Of a stretch of DNA of 39,164 bases, positions 7,564-14,969 are shown piece after piece. The stretch comes from an uncultured Thermomicrobiales bacterium (GTDB lineage: Bacteria; Chloroflexota; Chloroflexia; Thermomicrobiales; UBA6265). Made by a program: the position numbers and the translations under genes. Location: contig CADCWG010000053.1 in assembly GCA_902806335.1 (NCBI GenBank), positions 1 to 39,164 of the forward strand, written 5' to 3'. The stretch's first letter is position 1. Every line of letters starts with the position of its first letter. A model generated the notes under the pieces. The model saw only the letters and a program-made list of their open reading frames with translations, did not search any database and was not told the origin of the DNA.

Positions 7564-8705
7564 GCGGGGGCCGTCGGGGCGCCGGTCGCCCTCCGGCCGA
7601 CGAGGTGTTCGAGCCAGACTCGGCCATACCGCTGGAAGGCGACCGTCGAGAGGACGATGAAGAGCCCGATCCCGGCGAGGGCGAAGAGGAAGCCGAGCGC
7701 GCCGTCGAAGACGGCGAAGGCGAGGTAGCTCGCGTAGGCGTAGGAGCCCAGCGCGCCGAAGACGAGGAAGACGCGGGCCTGGAGCGCGACGCTGGCGACG
7801 ACGAGCAGCAGCGACGCGGCGAGGTAGGCGGGACCCGCCCAGCGGGTGTCCTCGTAGCGGAGCCACATGGCGCCGAGGTGACCGAAGAGGGCGACCGCGC
7901 CGAACAGGTAGAACCAGCGACGGTAGGGGCGCAGGCCGCGCCGGTCGAGGGCCGTCCCGATGACGAGCAGCGCGACCGCGACGGTCGCCCCGACGGCCTG
8001 CTCTGGCATATCCCAGGACCGGTCGTCGGTCCGCCGAGCCCAGCGCGCGAGGTCCATCCCGAGGAACCACCCCCAGAAGGCGATCGGGAGAGTCAGCAGC
8101 GGGAACCGGACGCGCCAGAGGACGAGGTTCGCGATCGCGATGCTGATCGCCTCCATCGCCACCCACGCCGGCGCGACCGTCCGGTAGAAGTCCTCGTAGG
8201 CGTCGGTCTGGGCGGAGTCGTCCGGCCAGAGGCCGGTCCACCGCTGGACGCTGTAGACCAGCAGTGGCGTGATCGCCGTGCCGACGAAGATCAGCACGCC
8301 GCCGCCCTGGGGGAAGCCGTGGCCGCGGAGCCAGCCGCCGATCGCCCAGAGCCCGCCGATGGTGACGAGGAGGATGGCCGCCTGCGCGCCGGCCGGCAGG
8401 TCCTCCCAGAGGAGCCCGAGGAACACGGTGTAGGCGAGCAGGATCAGGAAGCCGCCGAAGTAGTAGGCGATCGTGACCAGGTTGAGACCGGGGCGCCGCT
8501 CGATCGGCGTGGCCCGAAGCGGGCGCGGCGTCGGCGACGTGGCGACGGGCGGACCGGTGCCGAGGTCGGCCCGGATCGCCGCGACCTGGTCCGCGGAGAG
8601 CAGACCCTTCGCCGCCCAGCGGTCGATGTCTGCCCAGCGGAACGTCCGCTCGTCCGTTCCGTCCGGCGCAGTGCCCGGGGCTGTCTCCGGCGCGTGGTCG
8701 GTCAT
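7560..8705 (-). CDS. DUF2157-like polytopic membrane protein
   Basis: The protein has 381 residues. An N-terminal soluble segment carries FRWADIDRWAAKGLLSADQVAAIRADLG near residues 21-48. That short helix pair resembles the N-terminal domain of DUF2157 proteins. About ten hydrophobic helices follow from near residue 77 to 365, with short polar loops. No catalytic motif is evident. ATG at 8705 is preceded by GGGGAG at good spacing; an alternative ATG 15 bases upstream has its AAGGAG too close. The gene is convergent with the zinc-ribbon gene, and the two stop codons share the bases CTAG at 7560-7563. Transport, sensing or a structural role cannot be decided from sequence. Confidence 0.65.
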   Translation of the reverse strand: MTDHAPETAPGTAPDGTDERTFRWADIDRWAAKGLLSADQVAAIRADLGTGPPVATSPTPRPLRATPIERRPGLNLVTIAYYFGGFLILLAYTVFLGLLWEDLPAGAQAAILLVTIGGLWAIGGWLRGHGFPQGGGVLIFVGTAITPLLVYSVQRWTGLWPDDSAQTDAYEDFYRTVAPAWVAMEAISIAIANLVLWRVRFPLLTLPIAFWGWFLGMDLARWARRTDDRSWDMPEQAVGATVAVALLVIGTALDRRGLRPYRRWFYLFGAVALFGHLGAMWLRYEDTRWAGPAYLAASLLLVVASVALQARVFLVFGALGSYAYASYLAFAVFDGALGFLFALAGIGLFIVLSTVAFQRYGRVWLEHLVGRRATGAPTAPA

Positions 8706-9151
8706 CCCTCGTCTCCCCATGCTCCTTGCCGATCCTTGGACGTCGGTCGGGGGGGAGCGGTTCCACCGTGGCCGGCGCGAGCGTCGTGCGAGCACGCTGG
8801 CCCGGCGGTGACACGGCGGCGGCCGTAGGCAGTCCGCGACGGTCCACCGCGAGCGGGTGAACCGATTTGCCGGTCGGCCGCGTGATGGCGGTCGAGCGGG
8901 AAACGATCGGCCGCGGATCACTGGTGTCTCTCGGCGGCGGACCGCGTCGGCGGACCGCGTCGGCGGACCGGGTCGGCGGAATCGGCGACCGCACGCGTCG
9001 CAGCCGCCTCAAGCGCCGTGAGAAACGGCGGGATCGATCCACAGCCGAGGTTGGTTGGGAGGGGTCCGCTGGGGGTGGCGACACCGGCCCGCGCCGGCCT
9101 CGGCGCGTCGACCGCGGCGGGCGAGATCCGGCGCCGCCCACCGAAGTGCCG
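8706..9151. other. Intergenic region with a 13-base tandem repeat
   Basis: This 446-base gap separates the start of the DUF2157-like gene from the end of fhs. I see no supported gene. It contains a short tandem repeat at 8935-8980. The stretch 8706-8900 presumably holds the promoter of the DUF2157-like gene, but no clear -35/-10 pair is visible. Confidence 0.4.
8935..8980 (+). repeat. 13-base tandem repeat, about 3.5 copies
   Basis: CGGCGGACCGCGT is repeated at 8935-8947 and 8948-8960. A third copy at 8961-8973 has one change (GGGT for GCGT), and a partial copy ends at 8980. The unit is not a multiple of three, which fits non-coding DNA. It lies ~230 bases upstream of the DUF2157-like gene start. 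Confidence 0.8.
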
Positions 9152-10843
9152 CTAGAAGAGCCCGACCACCGTGCCGTCCGGGAGGAGGTCGACACCCTCG
9201 CCGGCGGGGTTGGCTCCGAGCCCCGGCATCGTGCGCATGCTGCCGGCGATCGGGTAGAGGAAGCCCGCGCCGACCGAGGCGCGGACGTCGTCGACGGTCA
9301 GGGTGAACCCTTCCGGCGCGCCGCGCAGCTTGGGATCGTCCGAGAGCGAGAGGTGTGTCTTGGCGACGCAGATCGGCAGCCCGCCGTACCCGAGCCGCTC
9401 GAAGGCCGTGATCGCCTTCTCGGCCGCGGGCCGGTAGCGCACGTCCGCGGCGCCGTAGATCGTCGTCGCGATCCGCTCGACCTTGGCCTTGATCGGCTGG
9501 TCCAGGTCGTAGAGGAAGCGGAACGACGACCCACTGTCGGCGGCCCGGACCACGGCCCGCGCGAGGTCCTCGCCGCCCGCGCCGCCTTCGGCCCAGACCT
9601 GGCTCACGGCGAGCTCGTCGGCCCCGGCGACGAGCGACGCCGCCCGGACGGCCTCGATCTCCGCCGGGGTGTCCGTCGGGAAGGCGTTGAGCGCGACGAC
9701 CACCCGGATGCCGTGGGCGCGCACGTTGGCGATCTGGCGGACCAGGTTCGGCAGGCCGGCCCGGACGGCGTCGACGTCCTCGTCGCCGAGGGTCGGGTCA
9801 AGCGGTCGGCCGGCGACGATCCGGTAGCGGCCGCTGTGGGCCTTGAGGGCGCGGATGGTGGCGACCATCACCGCGGCGTCGGGGGCCAGGCCGCTCGCGC
9901 GGCACTTGATGTTGCAGAACTTCTCGGCGCCGAGGTCGGCGCCGAACCCGGCCTCGGTGACCACGATCTCGGCGAGCCGCAGGCCAAGCTGGTCGGCCAC
10001 CACCGAGCAGTTGCCGTGGGCGATGTTGCCGAACGGCCCGGCGTGGACCAGGGCGGGGGTATTCTCGAGGGTCTGGAGGAGGGTCGGCTTGAGGGCGTCG
10101 CGGAGGAGCACCGCCATCGCGCCGGCGACCTTCAGGTCTTCCGCCGTGACCGGCCGCCGGTCGCGCGTCTGCCCGACGACGATGCGGCCGAGGCGGGCCC
10201 GCAGGTCGCGGAGGTCAGCGGCGAGCGCGAGGATCGCCATCACCTCCGACGCGGCGGTGATGTCGAAGCCGGTCTCCCGCGGCACGCCGTTGCCGGCGCC
10301 GAGCCCGATCACGGTCTGTCGCAGGGCTCGGTCGTTGGTGTCGAGGACGCGCCGCCAGGTGACGGTGGTCGGGTCGATCCCGAGCGGGTTGCCCTGGTAG
10401 AGGCTGTTGTCGAGGTAGGCGGCGCAGAGGTTGTGGGCGGCGGTGACGGCGTGGAAGTCGCCGGTGAGGTGGAGGTTGAGGTCCTCCATCGGCACGAGCT
10501 GGGCGTGGCCGCCGCCGGCCGCGCCGCCCTTGATTCCGAAGACCGGTCCGAGGGAGGGCTGCCGCATGGTGACCAGCGCCCGCGTCCCGATCCGCGCCAG
10601 GGCCTGGCCGAGGCCGACGCTCGTCGTCGACTTGCCCTCGCCGAGCGGCGTCGGCGTGATCGCCGTCACCACGACGTATTTCCCGAGCGGTCGGTCGCGG
10701 AGGCGGTCGAGGACGGCGAGCTTGACCTTGGCCTTGTGCGGACCGTAGAGCTCGAGGTCGTCGGCGCCGAGGCCGAGGCCGGCGGCGACCTCGCCGATCG
10801 GGCGGAGGGTCGCGGCCTGGGCGATGGCGAGGTCGGTGTTCAC
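9152..10843 (-). CDS. fhs: Formate-tetrahydrofolate ligase
   Basis: The protein has 563 residues, the usual length for this enzyme, which makes 10-formyl-THF from formate, THF and ATP in one-carbon metabolism. The ATP-binding P-loop TPLGEGKST is near residues 63-71. Other signatures are RQPSLGPVFGIKGGAAGGG, LTGDFHAVTAAHNL, ETGFDITAASEVMAILALA, GPFGNIAHGNCSV, EAGFGADLGAEKFCNIKCR, and a C-terminal GAGFLYPIAGSMRTMPGLG. The start is GTG at 10843, giving VNTDLAIAQ, preceded by AGGAG. No folD, mtd or other Wood-Ljungdahl gene is nearby, so the likely role is supplying formyl-THF for purine and fMet synthesis or salvaging formate. A possible minus-strand -10 box lies 130 bases upstream. Confidence 0.96.
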   Translation of the reverse strand: MNTDLAIAQAATLRPIGEVAAGLGLGADDLELYGPHKAKVKLAVLDRLRDRPLGKYVVVTAITPTPLGEGKSTTSVGLGQALARIGTRALVTMRQPSLGPVFGIKGGAAGGGHAQLVPMEDLNLHLTGDFHAVTAAHNLCAAYLDNSLYQGNPLGIDPTTVTWRRVLDTNDRALRQTVIGLGAGNGVPRETGFDITAASEVMAILALAADLRDLRARLGRIVVGQTRDRRPVTAEDLKVAGAMAVLLRDALKPTLLQTLENTPALVHAGPFGNIAHGNCSVVADQLGLRLAEIVVTEAGFGADLGAEKFCNIKCRASGLAPDAAVMVATIRALKAHSGRYRIVAGRPLDPTLGDEDVDAVRAGLPNLVRQIANVRAHGIRVVVALNAFPTDTPAEIEAVRAASLVAGADELAVSQVWAEGGAGGEDLARAVVRAADSGSSFRFLYDLDQPIKAKVERIATTIYGAADVRYRPAAEKAITAFERLGYGGLPICVAKTHLSLSDDPKLRGAPEGFTLTVDDVRASVGAGFLYPIAGSMRTMPGLGANPAGEGVDLLPDGTVVGLF

Positions 10844-10972
10844 GCTGCTCCTGTCATCTGGGGGCCGGCCGCCCCGATCCGGTGTTGGCCGCCGGCCCAC
10901 GCACGAAGAGGGCTCGACGGGCCGCGGTCGGGCCGGCTCGCACCGAACCATCGGCGAACCATGCGGCGGGTG

Positions 10973-10978
10973 ATGATA
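10973..10978 (-). promoter_or_regulatory. Candidate -10 box for fhs
   Basis: TATCAT on the minus strand is a good match to the sigma-A -10 box in a region with very few A/T bases. No convincing -35 is found 16-18 bases upstream. It would give an fhs leader of about 120 bases. Confidence 0.3.
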
Positions 10979-11094
10979 GCCCTGGGGGCGGATGCCCGGG
11001 ACGATGGAGGCGACGCATCGGCGCACGCGACCGCGCCGGAGCCCCGCAGCTCCGGGCTGCCGACGCCCTGGGCGGGCGTCCCGAGTCGGCCGGG

Positions 11095-11265
11095 GCGGGA
11101 CGGTGCGGGGCAGCCTTGCTGGCTCGCTCCAGTCGCCCGCCAACCGTGTGCCGCGTGGAGGGGCACGGCACGCCGCGCCCCCGCGCGCGACCGGGCGACC
11201 CGGGCGTTGTCCCGACCGGGACACGTCGCCCGGGGGACGAAGCGCGACCGACCACGACGGCGTGT
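11095..11265 (-). repeat. Dispersed intergenic repeat, copy B
   Basis: This copy aligns with 1700-1870 in the same orientation. The block GACGTGTCCCGGTCGGG is identical in both copies, and similarity continues through a conserved inverted repeat at 11160-11181. That dyad can form nine to ten base pairs on the minus strand. At its innermost position copy A has T-A where copy B has C-G. Like copy A, it sits between a minus-strand gene's stop and the start of the next minus-strand gene, here fhs. Confidence 0.6.
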
Positions 11266-11386
11266 CTTCGAATCGGTCCGGGTTGGCTTCGGAGCACCTG
11301 GGCAGCCCGGTGGCGGCCACCCGGGCGCCCGAGCGGGGCCGGTGTACGGCCGACGATGAGCCAGACGCCACGGTTGGAGGGGCGAC

Positions 11387-12091
11387 TCAGGTGGGGTCGG
11401 CCGGCTCTGCGGATGAACCACCGTCGCCCGGCGGGAGCGCGGCGCGGCGGGCCGACGTTGTCTCCTGACGCATCGGCAGCCGATGCACCTCCGCCTCGAG
11501 CCGGGCGACGCGGAGGAGAGCGGCGTCGCGCTCGGCGACGAGGAGGTCGACCAGCGTCGCGTCGGCCGCGAGCCGCTTCCGGTCCCGCGCCGCTGCGGCG
11601 CCGTCGGCCTCCGCGCGGCGCGCGCGTTCGGTCTCCACGGCGGCGGCCAGGCGATCGTGCGCCCGGCGCGCGGCGTCCCGCTCGAGCAGCGCCGCCTCGC
11701 GCTCGGCCGCGAGTCGACCCGCCTCCCGCGCCAGGGCCTCCACGCGCTCGATCAGGGGACCGAACGGGCCCTCGGCTCCGAACGCGCGGGCTCTACGGTC
11801 GTGGCCGGTGCCGGTCGGCCCGGCGACGCCCGTGGGGTCGTCATCGTGATCCGACCGGGCGGCGGGTAGCCGTCCCTCGCGGCCCTTCTCCCAGGCGAGC
11901 GCGGCGGCCTCGATGCGCCAGGCGCCGCCCACTTTCCGAGCCGGCAGAGCCCCGCGCTTGATGCGATCGCGCACGGCGTCCGCTGACAGGCCGAGGGCGC
12001 GGGACGCCTCGGCGACGCTGACGCCAGCGTCGTCCATCGAGTCGCCGTCGGTCTGCTCGCTGTCCGGGCTGCGGGACAAGTCGGGTTCCAT
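11387..12091 (-). CDS. Helix-turn-helix protein with long coiled coil
   Basis: The protein has 234 residues from the ATG at 12091. Residues ~25-62 (VSVAEASRALGLSADAVRDRIKRG followed by LPARKVGGAWRI) form a MerR/excisionase-type helix-turn-helix, as in the HTH_17 family. A disordered acidic linker follows near 75-105. Residues ~112-215 are a long alanine, arginine and glutamate-rich coiled coil (LIERVEALAREAGRLAAEREAAL and similar). This HTH plus coiled-coil design is seen in small chromosome- or plasmid-associated DNA-binding proteins and some regulators. No Shine-Dalgarno precedes the ATG, so an internal ATG at residue 19 is an alternative start. It lies next to tRNA-Leu on the same strand, but no integrase is present. 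The DNA target is unknown. Confidence 0.65.
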   Translation of the reverse strand: MEPDLSRSPDSEQTDGDSMDDAGVSVAEASRALGLSADAVRDRIKRGALPARKVGGAWRIEAAALAWEKGREGRLPAARSDHDDDPTGVAGPTGTGHDRRARAFGAEGPFGPLIERVEALAREAGRLAAEREAALLERDAARRAHDRLAAAVETERARRAEADGAAAARDRKRLAADATLVDLLVAERDAALLRVARLEAEVHRLPMRQETTSARRAALPPGDGGSSAEPADPT

Positions 12092-12406
12092 GGCCCAAGG
12101 GTCGCACTCGCCGCTGGGTGCCGCAATGGGCGGCGCACCCCGGGGCGTGGTCGTCGACGCGGCGTGACCGCCACCGGCTGAGTCGGAACGGCCGCAAGGT
12201 TGACGCGACGATCGGAGCGGTCGGGCGCCGGTAAGACCCGACGGCCGGGCGACACCCGACCTCCGGGCCTCGGCGCGGGGAGCGACGGAGCGCTCGGCAG
12301 GGCGACCCGGGCCGGGTGATGGCTCGCCTCTGCCTCCGCAGCGAGGGACGGCAGGGGCCGGGCGGTAGGGGCGTTGAGCGGCCGGCCCCGGGACGCTGTT
12401 ACCGCT
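12092..12406. other. Intergenic region between tRNA-Leu and the HTH gene
   Basis: This 315-base gap shows no gene, no clear promoter pair and no strong terminator for the tRNA. I looked for a duplicated tRNA 3' end, which would mark an att site, and saw none. Confidence 0.35.
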
Positions 12407-12490
12407 TGGTACCGGGAGGGGGATTCGAACCCCCACGGGTTGCCCCGGCGGATTTTGAGTCCGCTGCGTCTGCCGTTCCGCCACCCCGGC
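12407..12490 (-). tRNA. tRNA-Leu (anticodon CAA)
   Basis: On the minus strand the gene begins GCCGGGGTGGCGGAAC and ends with an encoded CCA. The acceptor stem pairs with two G-U pairs at its ends. The anticodon stem is GCGGA/TCCGC around the loop CTCAAAA, which gives anticodon CAA and reads TTG codons. A variable arm (CGGGGCAACCCG) of the class-II type follows, then the T arm GGGGG-TTCGAAT-CCCCC. The length is 84 bases including CCA. A minus-strand -10 box TACACT lies 27 bases upstream. Confidence 0.95.
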
Positions 12491-12517
12491 GCGAGCCCGC
12501 GTGGGGCACACCGGCGG

Positions 12518-12523
12518 AGTGTA
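12518..12523 (-). promoter_or_regulatory. Candidate -10 box for tRNA-Leu
   Basis: TACACT on the minus strand ends 27 bases before the mature tRNA 5' end. It stands out in GC-rich surroundings. No good -35 is seen at 17 bases. Confidence 0.4.
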
Positions 12524-12570
12524 CCCTACGTCCCGGGGCGAACCGCCGCCCGACCGCCGCGGTCAGGCGC

Positions 12571-12610
12571 GAGGTGGCGCCGCCGAGGTGGCGCCGCCGA
12601 GGTGGCGGCG
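12571..12610 (+). repeat. 14-base tandem repeat, nearly three copies
   Basis: GAGGTGGCGCCGCC occurs at 12571-12584 and 12585-12598, followed by a diverging copy GAGGTGGCGGCG at 12599-12610. It lies immediately upstream of the GNAT gene start at 12625, between that gene and the tRNA promoter. Copy number could vary between strains. Confidence 0.8.
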
Positions 12611-12624
12611 TGGCGAGGGACGAG

Positions 12625-13578
12625 ATGGGCGGCGAGGACGGGCTGCGGCTCCAACGGTTCGACGGCGCGGAGCGGTTCCTCCTCCGGGCTGGTCGCTTCC
12701 TTGCCGAACGGGAAGCGGCCCATAACCTGCTGCTCGGGCTCGCCACCTCCGCCAGCCGGCGCCAGGGGCCGGGTGATGCGACGGACTACGCGGCGACCGT
12801 GGAGCGCCACCCGGACGGCGCTCCGGTGGCCGCCGCGCTTCGGCTTGGAGGGGGGCTGATCCTCTCCCAGGCCGACGACCCCACGGCGGTTGACCTCTTC
12901 GCGGAGGACCTTGCGCGGGGCACCGAGAGTCTCCCCGGGGTCCAGGGGCCCCCGCCACTCGCGCGCCGGTTCGCCGCGCGCTGGCGGGTGCTGCATGGCC
13001 AGCAGACGGACCTGACCGTGGCGCTCGGCATCTACGAGTTCACGGCTGAGGGACTCTCCCTGGCGGCCGGGGAAGGTGTGTCGGGTGCCATGCGATGGAC
13101 GGCCGAGGGTGACCGCGCCTTGCTCGTCGACTGGGTGGCCGCGTTCTATGAGGGGGAGAACCTGCCCGGGGTCGGTGAGGTGCGGTCTGGGGCCGAGCGG
13201 TCGGTCGCGGCGCGTCTCCCACGGTCGGACGACGCTGGCCTCGCGGTGTGGTGCGATCCGGCCGACCGGCCGGTCTCGGTCGCGGGCTACAGCGGCCCGA
13301 CGCCGACCGGGATCCGCGTCGGGCCGGTCTACACCCCGCCGGAGTTCCGGCGTCGCGGCTATGCCTCCGCCCTCACGGCTACCCTCAGCCGGGCGCTGCT
13401 GGCCGACGGCCGGCGTGCCTGCTTCCTGTTCACCGACCTCGCCAACCCGACGTCCAACCGGATCTACCAGAGCATCGGATACCGGTTCGTCACCACGACC
13501 GAAGAGATCGGCTTCGCGCCGCCGGGTGCCAAGGCGGATGCACCCCCACCGGAGACGGGGCGGGAGGGGGACGGATGA
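12625..13578 (+). CDS. GNAT-family N-acetyltransferase
   Basis: The protein has 317 residues. The C-terminal third is a GNAT acetyltransferase domain: VGPVYTPPEFRRRGYASALTATLSRALL holds the acetyl-CoA pyrophosphate-binding RRRGYAS loop (near residues 245-252). TDLANPTSNRIYQSIGYRFV near 273-292 is the conserved motif B with the C-terminal Asn and Tyr. The N-terminal ~200 residues resemble a second, degenerate GNAT-like half, as in two-domain members, with WTAEGDRALLVDWVAAFYEG at the junction. The acceptor substrate is unknown. The ATG at 12625 is preceded by GAGGGA; the frame upstream runs through the tRNA and tandem repeat and is not coding. The stop overlaps the next start as ATGA. Confidence 0.82.
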   Translation: MGGEDGLRLQRFDGAERFLLRAGRFLAEREAAHNLLLGLATSASRRQGPGDATDYAATVERHPDGAPVAAALRLGGGLILSQADDPTAVDLFAEDLARGTESLPGVQGPPPLARRFAARWRVLHGQQTDLTVALGIYEFTAEGLSLAAGEGVSGAMRWTAEGDRALLVDWVAAFYEGENLPGVGEVRSGAERSVAARLPRSDDAGLAVWCDPADRPVSVAGYSGPTPTGIRVGPVYTPPEFRRRGYASALTATLSRALLADGRRACFLFTDLANPTSNRIYQSIGYRFVTTTEEIGFAPPGAKADAPPPETGREGDG

Positions 13579-14147
13579 CCCGGTGGGAGAAGAAGGAGCT
13601 TCGGCTCCGCGACGACCACCGCTGGAGAGCGCGGCCGGGCAACCAGGTCCTCGTGCTCGACCGCGGCGCGGTCTCGCTCGAGGTCCCGCGCGGGTGGGTG
13701 GTCCGGCCGCAGGGTACGGCGATCGCGGTCACCGACCGCGAGCCGCCGGACGACGACATGCGCCTCCAGGTCTCGGTCATCCACGCCCCGCCGATGATCG
13801 ACTGGACGGGGCTGCCGCTGGTCACGCTGTTCGTCGAGGTCGCCCGGGGCCTGGACGCCGGGGCGATCGGGGAGCGCACCCCGATCACGGCGGCGATCAC
13901 GACCGACTACGAGTACGCCTGGGACGAGGTGGCCTATACGGACGAACAGCAGCGGCGCCCGGCGCGGTCGCGAACCTGCATTGCCCGCGGGCGCGGGGTG
14001 CACGCGGTGATCACGCTCGACTTCTGGGCCGACGACGATGCCACCGCCCGCCGGGTCTGGAAGGGCGCGCTGCGCTCCCTCCGGCTCGGCGAGTCGATCG
14101 CCGACCCGACGGTCGGGCCGGAGCGCCGCCGGCCGGGCGGGTCCTGA
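13575..14147 (+). CDS. Conserved-looking hypothetical protein
   Basis: The protein has 190 residues with no signal peptide or membrane helix. The start ATG overlaps the stop of the acetyltransferase gene (ATGA), which strongly supports both the start and co-translation. An N-terminal strand-rich part (VLVLDRGAVSLEVPRGWVVRP) leads into a middle of mixed strands and helices. The C-terminus reads AVITLDFWADDDATARRVWKGALRSLRLG. A strand, then 'P.GW', and a closing 'W..ALRSLRL' helix is reminiscent of the DcrB/PsbP-like fold of small lipoprotein-type domains, but I cannot assign the family. Confidence 0.65.
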   Translation: MTRWEKKELRLRDDHRWRARPGNQVLVLDRGAVSLEVPRGWVVRPQGTAIAVTDREPPDDDMRLQVSVIHAPPMIDWTGLPLVTLFVEVARGLDAGAIGERTPITAAITTDYEYAWDEVAYTDEQQRRPARSRTCIARGRGVHAVITLDFWADDDATARRVWKGALRSLRLGESIADPTVGPERRRPGGS

Positions 14148-14205
14148 CCGGGCGACCTGGTCGGCGAGGGCCGGGCGGTCGGGATACGCGGGGAGGGACA
14201 GAGCG

Positions 14206-14529
14206 ATGGGACGAAGCACGGGGAAGCAACGCGACACGGCGGCCGCGCTGCCCGCCGCCGAGGTGCGGGTGCGCCTGATCAGCCTCGCCGAGGGGGACGC
14301 CGAGGTCGAGGTCGCGATCGACCCGGACGGCGCCCTGGCCGCCGCCTACGGCACCGGTGAGGAACGCTTCGCCGCCTACCAGCGCCTCTTCGAGACCGTG
14401 CAGCGCGAGCTGGCCGACGCGCTCGACGTCCTCGCCGACGCCGACGTGGGGGCCGAGTCGGACCCGGTCTCCGACCCGGACCACCCGGACGGGTCCGCCG
14501 ACCACGACACGCCGGTCCGGCAGCGCTAG
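14206..14529 (+). CDS. Small hypothetical protein
   Basis: The protein has 107 residues and starts at the ATG at 14206 behind GGGGAGGGA. The N-terminal 20 residues are basic. The middle (VRVRLISLAEGDAEVEVAIDP and RFAAYQRLFETVQRELADALDVLADA) is predicted as two strands and a helix. The C-terminus is a D/P/E/S-rich acidic tail. It is likely the last gene of the three-gene run that starts with the acetyltransferase, with 58 bases separating it from the preceding gene. No family is recognised. Confidence 0.55.
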   Translation: MGRSTGKQRDTAAALPAAEVRVRLISLAEGDAEVEVAIDPDGALAAAYGTGEERFAAYQRLFETVQRELADALDVLADADVGAESDPVSDPDHPDGSADHDTPVRQR

Positions 14530-14969
14530 GTCCTTCGTCCTCCCGGTACCCGCTTGCCGCCCTGTCGGCGCCGGGGTGGTCACCCAAGCCCTCCTGTCGC
14601 TCGGTGATCCGGGACGAACCCCGGCTCTTCGAGACGGCCCTGCCGCTGCTCACGGGACCGTTCGGCCGGTGCAACCACGGGCTGCCCTTCGACCAGCCGG
14701 AGGGCCGCGCCCGACGGCTCCTTCGACTGCGACCGATGGTCCAGCGCGCCTGAGGGCCATGCGGCTCGCGGCCGGGCGCGACGCGGTCGGGGACCACCAT
14801 CCGGGGCGTCGCGGTTCGACCGTCGATCGTGTCAGCGCAAGGCGCGGCAGTCCTCGTGGTGGGGATGCGTGGCGTTCCCCAGTGCCGGGGCGCGATACTG
14901 GGCGGACAACGTGATTCGGAGGCGCCCACAGGTGGGCGCCCACCACGACGGCAGCGGGGCGGGGGCGGC
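14530..14969. other. Intergenic region upstream of the maturation module
   Basis: This is 440 bases with no secure gene. One short frame, GTG at 14604 to TGA at 14753, encodes 49 residues with high GC3 but has no ribosome-binding site; I treat it as unproven. A possible -10 box GATACT lies at 14895-14900. A perfect inverted repeat at 14921-14940 precedes the first gene of the module. Confidence 0.35.
14921..14940 (+). promoter_or_regulatory. Perfect inverted repeat upstream of the CoxD-like gene
   Basis: GGCGCCCAC and GTGGGCGCC form a nine-base perfect dyad with a two-base centre. It lies 30-50 bases upstream of the first gene of the maturation module and ~20 bases after a GATACT -10-like box. 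A two-base centre is too tight for an RNA hairpin loop without fraying, so a protein operator is a reasonable reading. Confidence 0.45.

Larger units (their letters stand above)
10844..11386. other. Long intergenic region upstream of fhs with repeat copy B
   Basis: This 543-base gap carries no convincing gene on either strand; long open frames through it are GC-driven. It holds copy B of the dispersed repeat (about 11095-11265) and a candidate fhs -10 box at 10973-10978. The remaining ~120 bases form the fhs leader and show no recognisable THF riboswitch. Confidence 0.4.

Noticed and set aside
10844-10972. THF riboswitch in the fhs leader
   Set aside because: I could not find the conserved core or pairing of known THF riboswitches in the ~120-base leader.
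8867-11359. An ~830-codon open frame on the plus strand opposite fhs
   Set aside because: fhs on the minus strand is unmistakable. The plus-strand frame is a GC shadow extending through non-coding sequence and the repeat.
12407-12490. tRNA-Leu as an integration site
   Set aside because: No integrase gene or duplicated tRNA 3' end was seen on either side within the window.
12316-12624. N-terminal extension of the acetyltransferase to 12316
   Set aside because: This stretch covers the tRNA-Leu gene and the tandem repeat, and its translation (PGGGFEPP...) is the usual artefact of reading through a tRNA.
14604-14753. Possible 49-codon gene upstream of the maturation module
   Set aside because: It has high GC3 but no ribosome-binding site, no recognisable motif, and an open frame of this length is expected by chance at this GC content.
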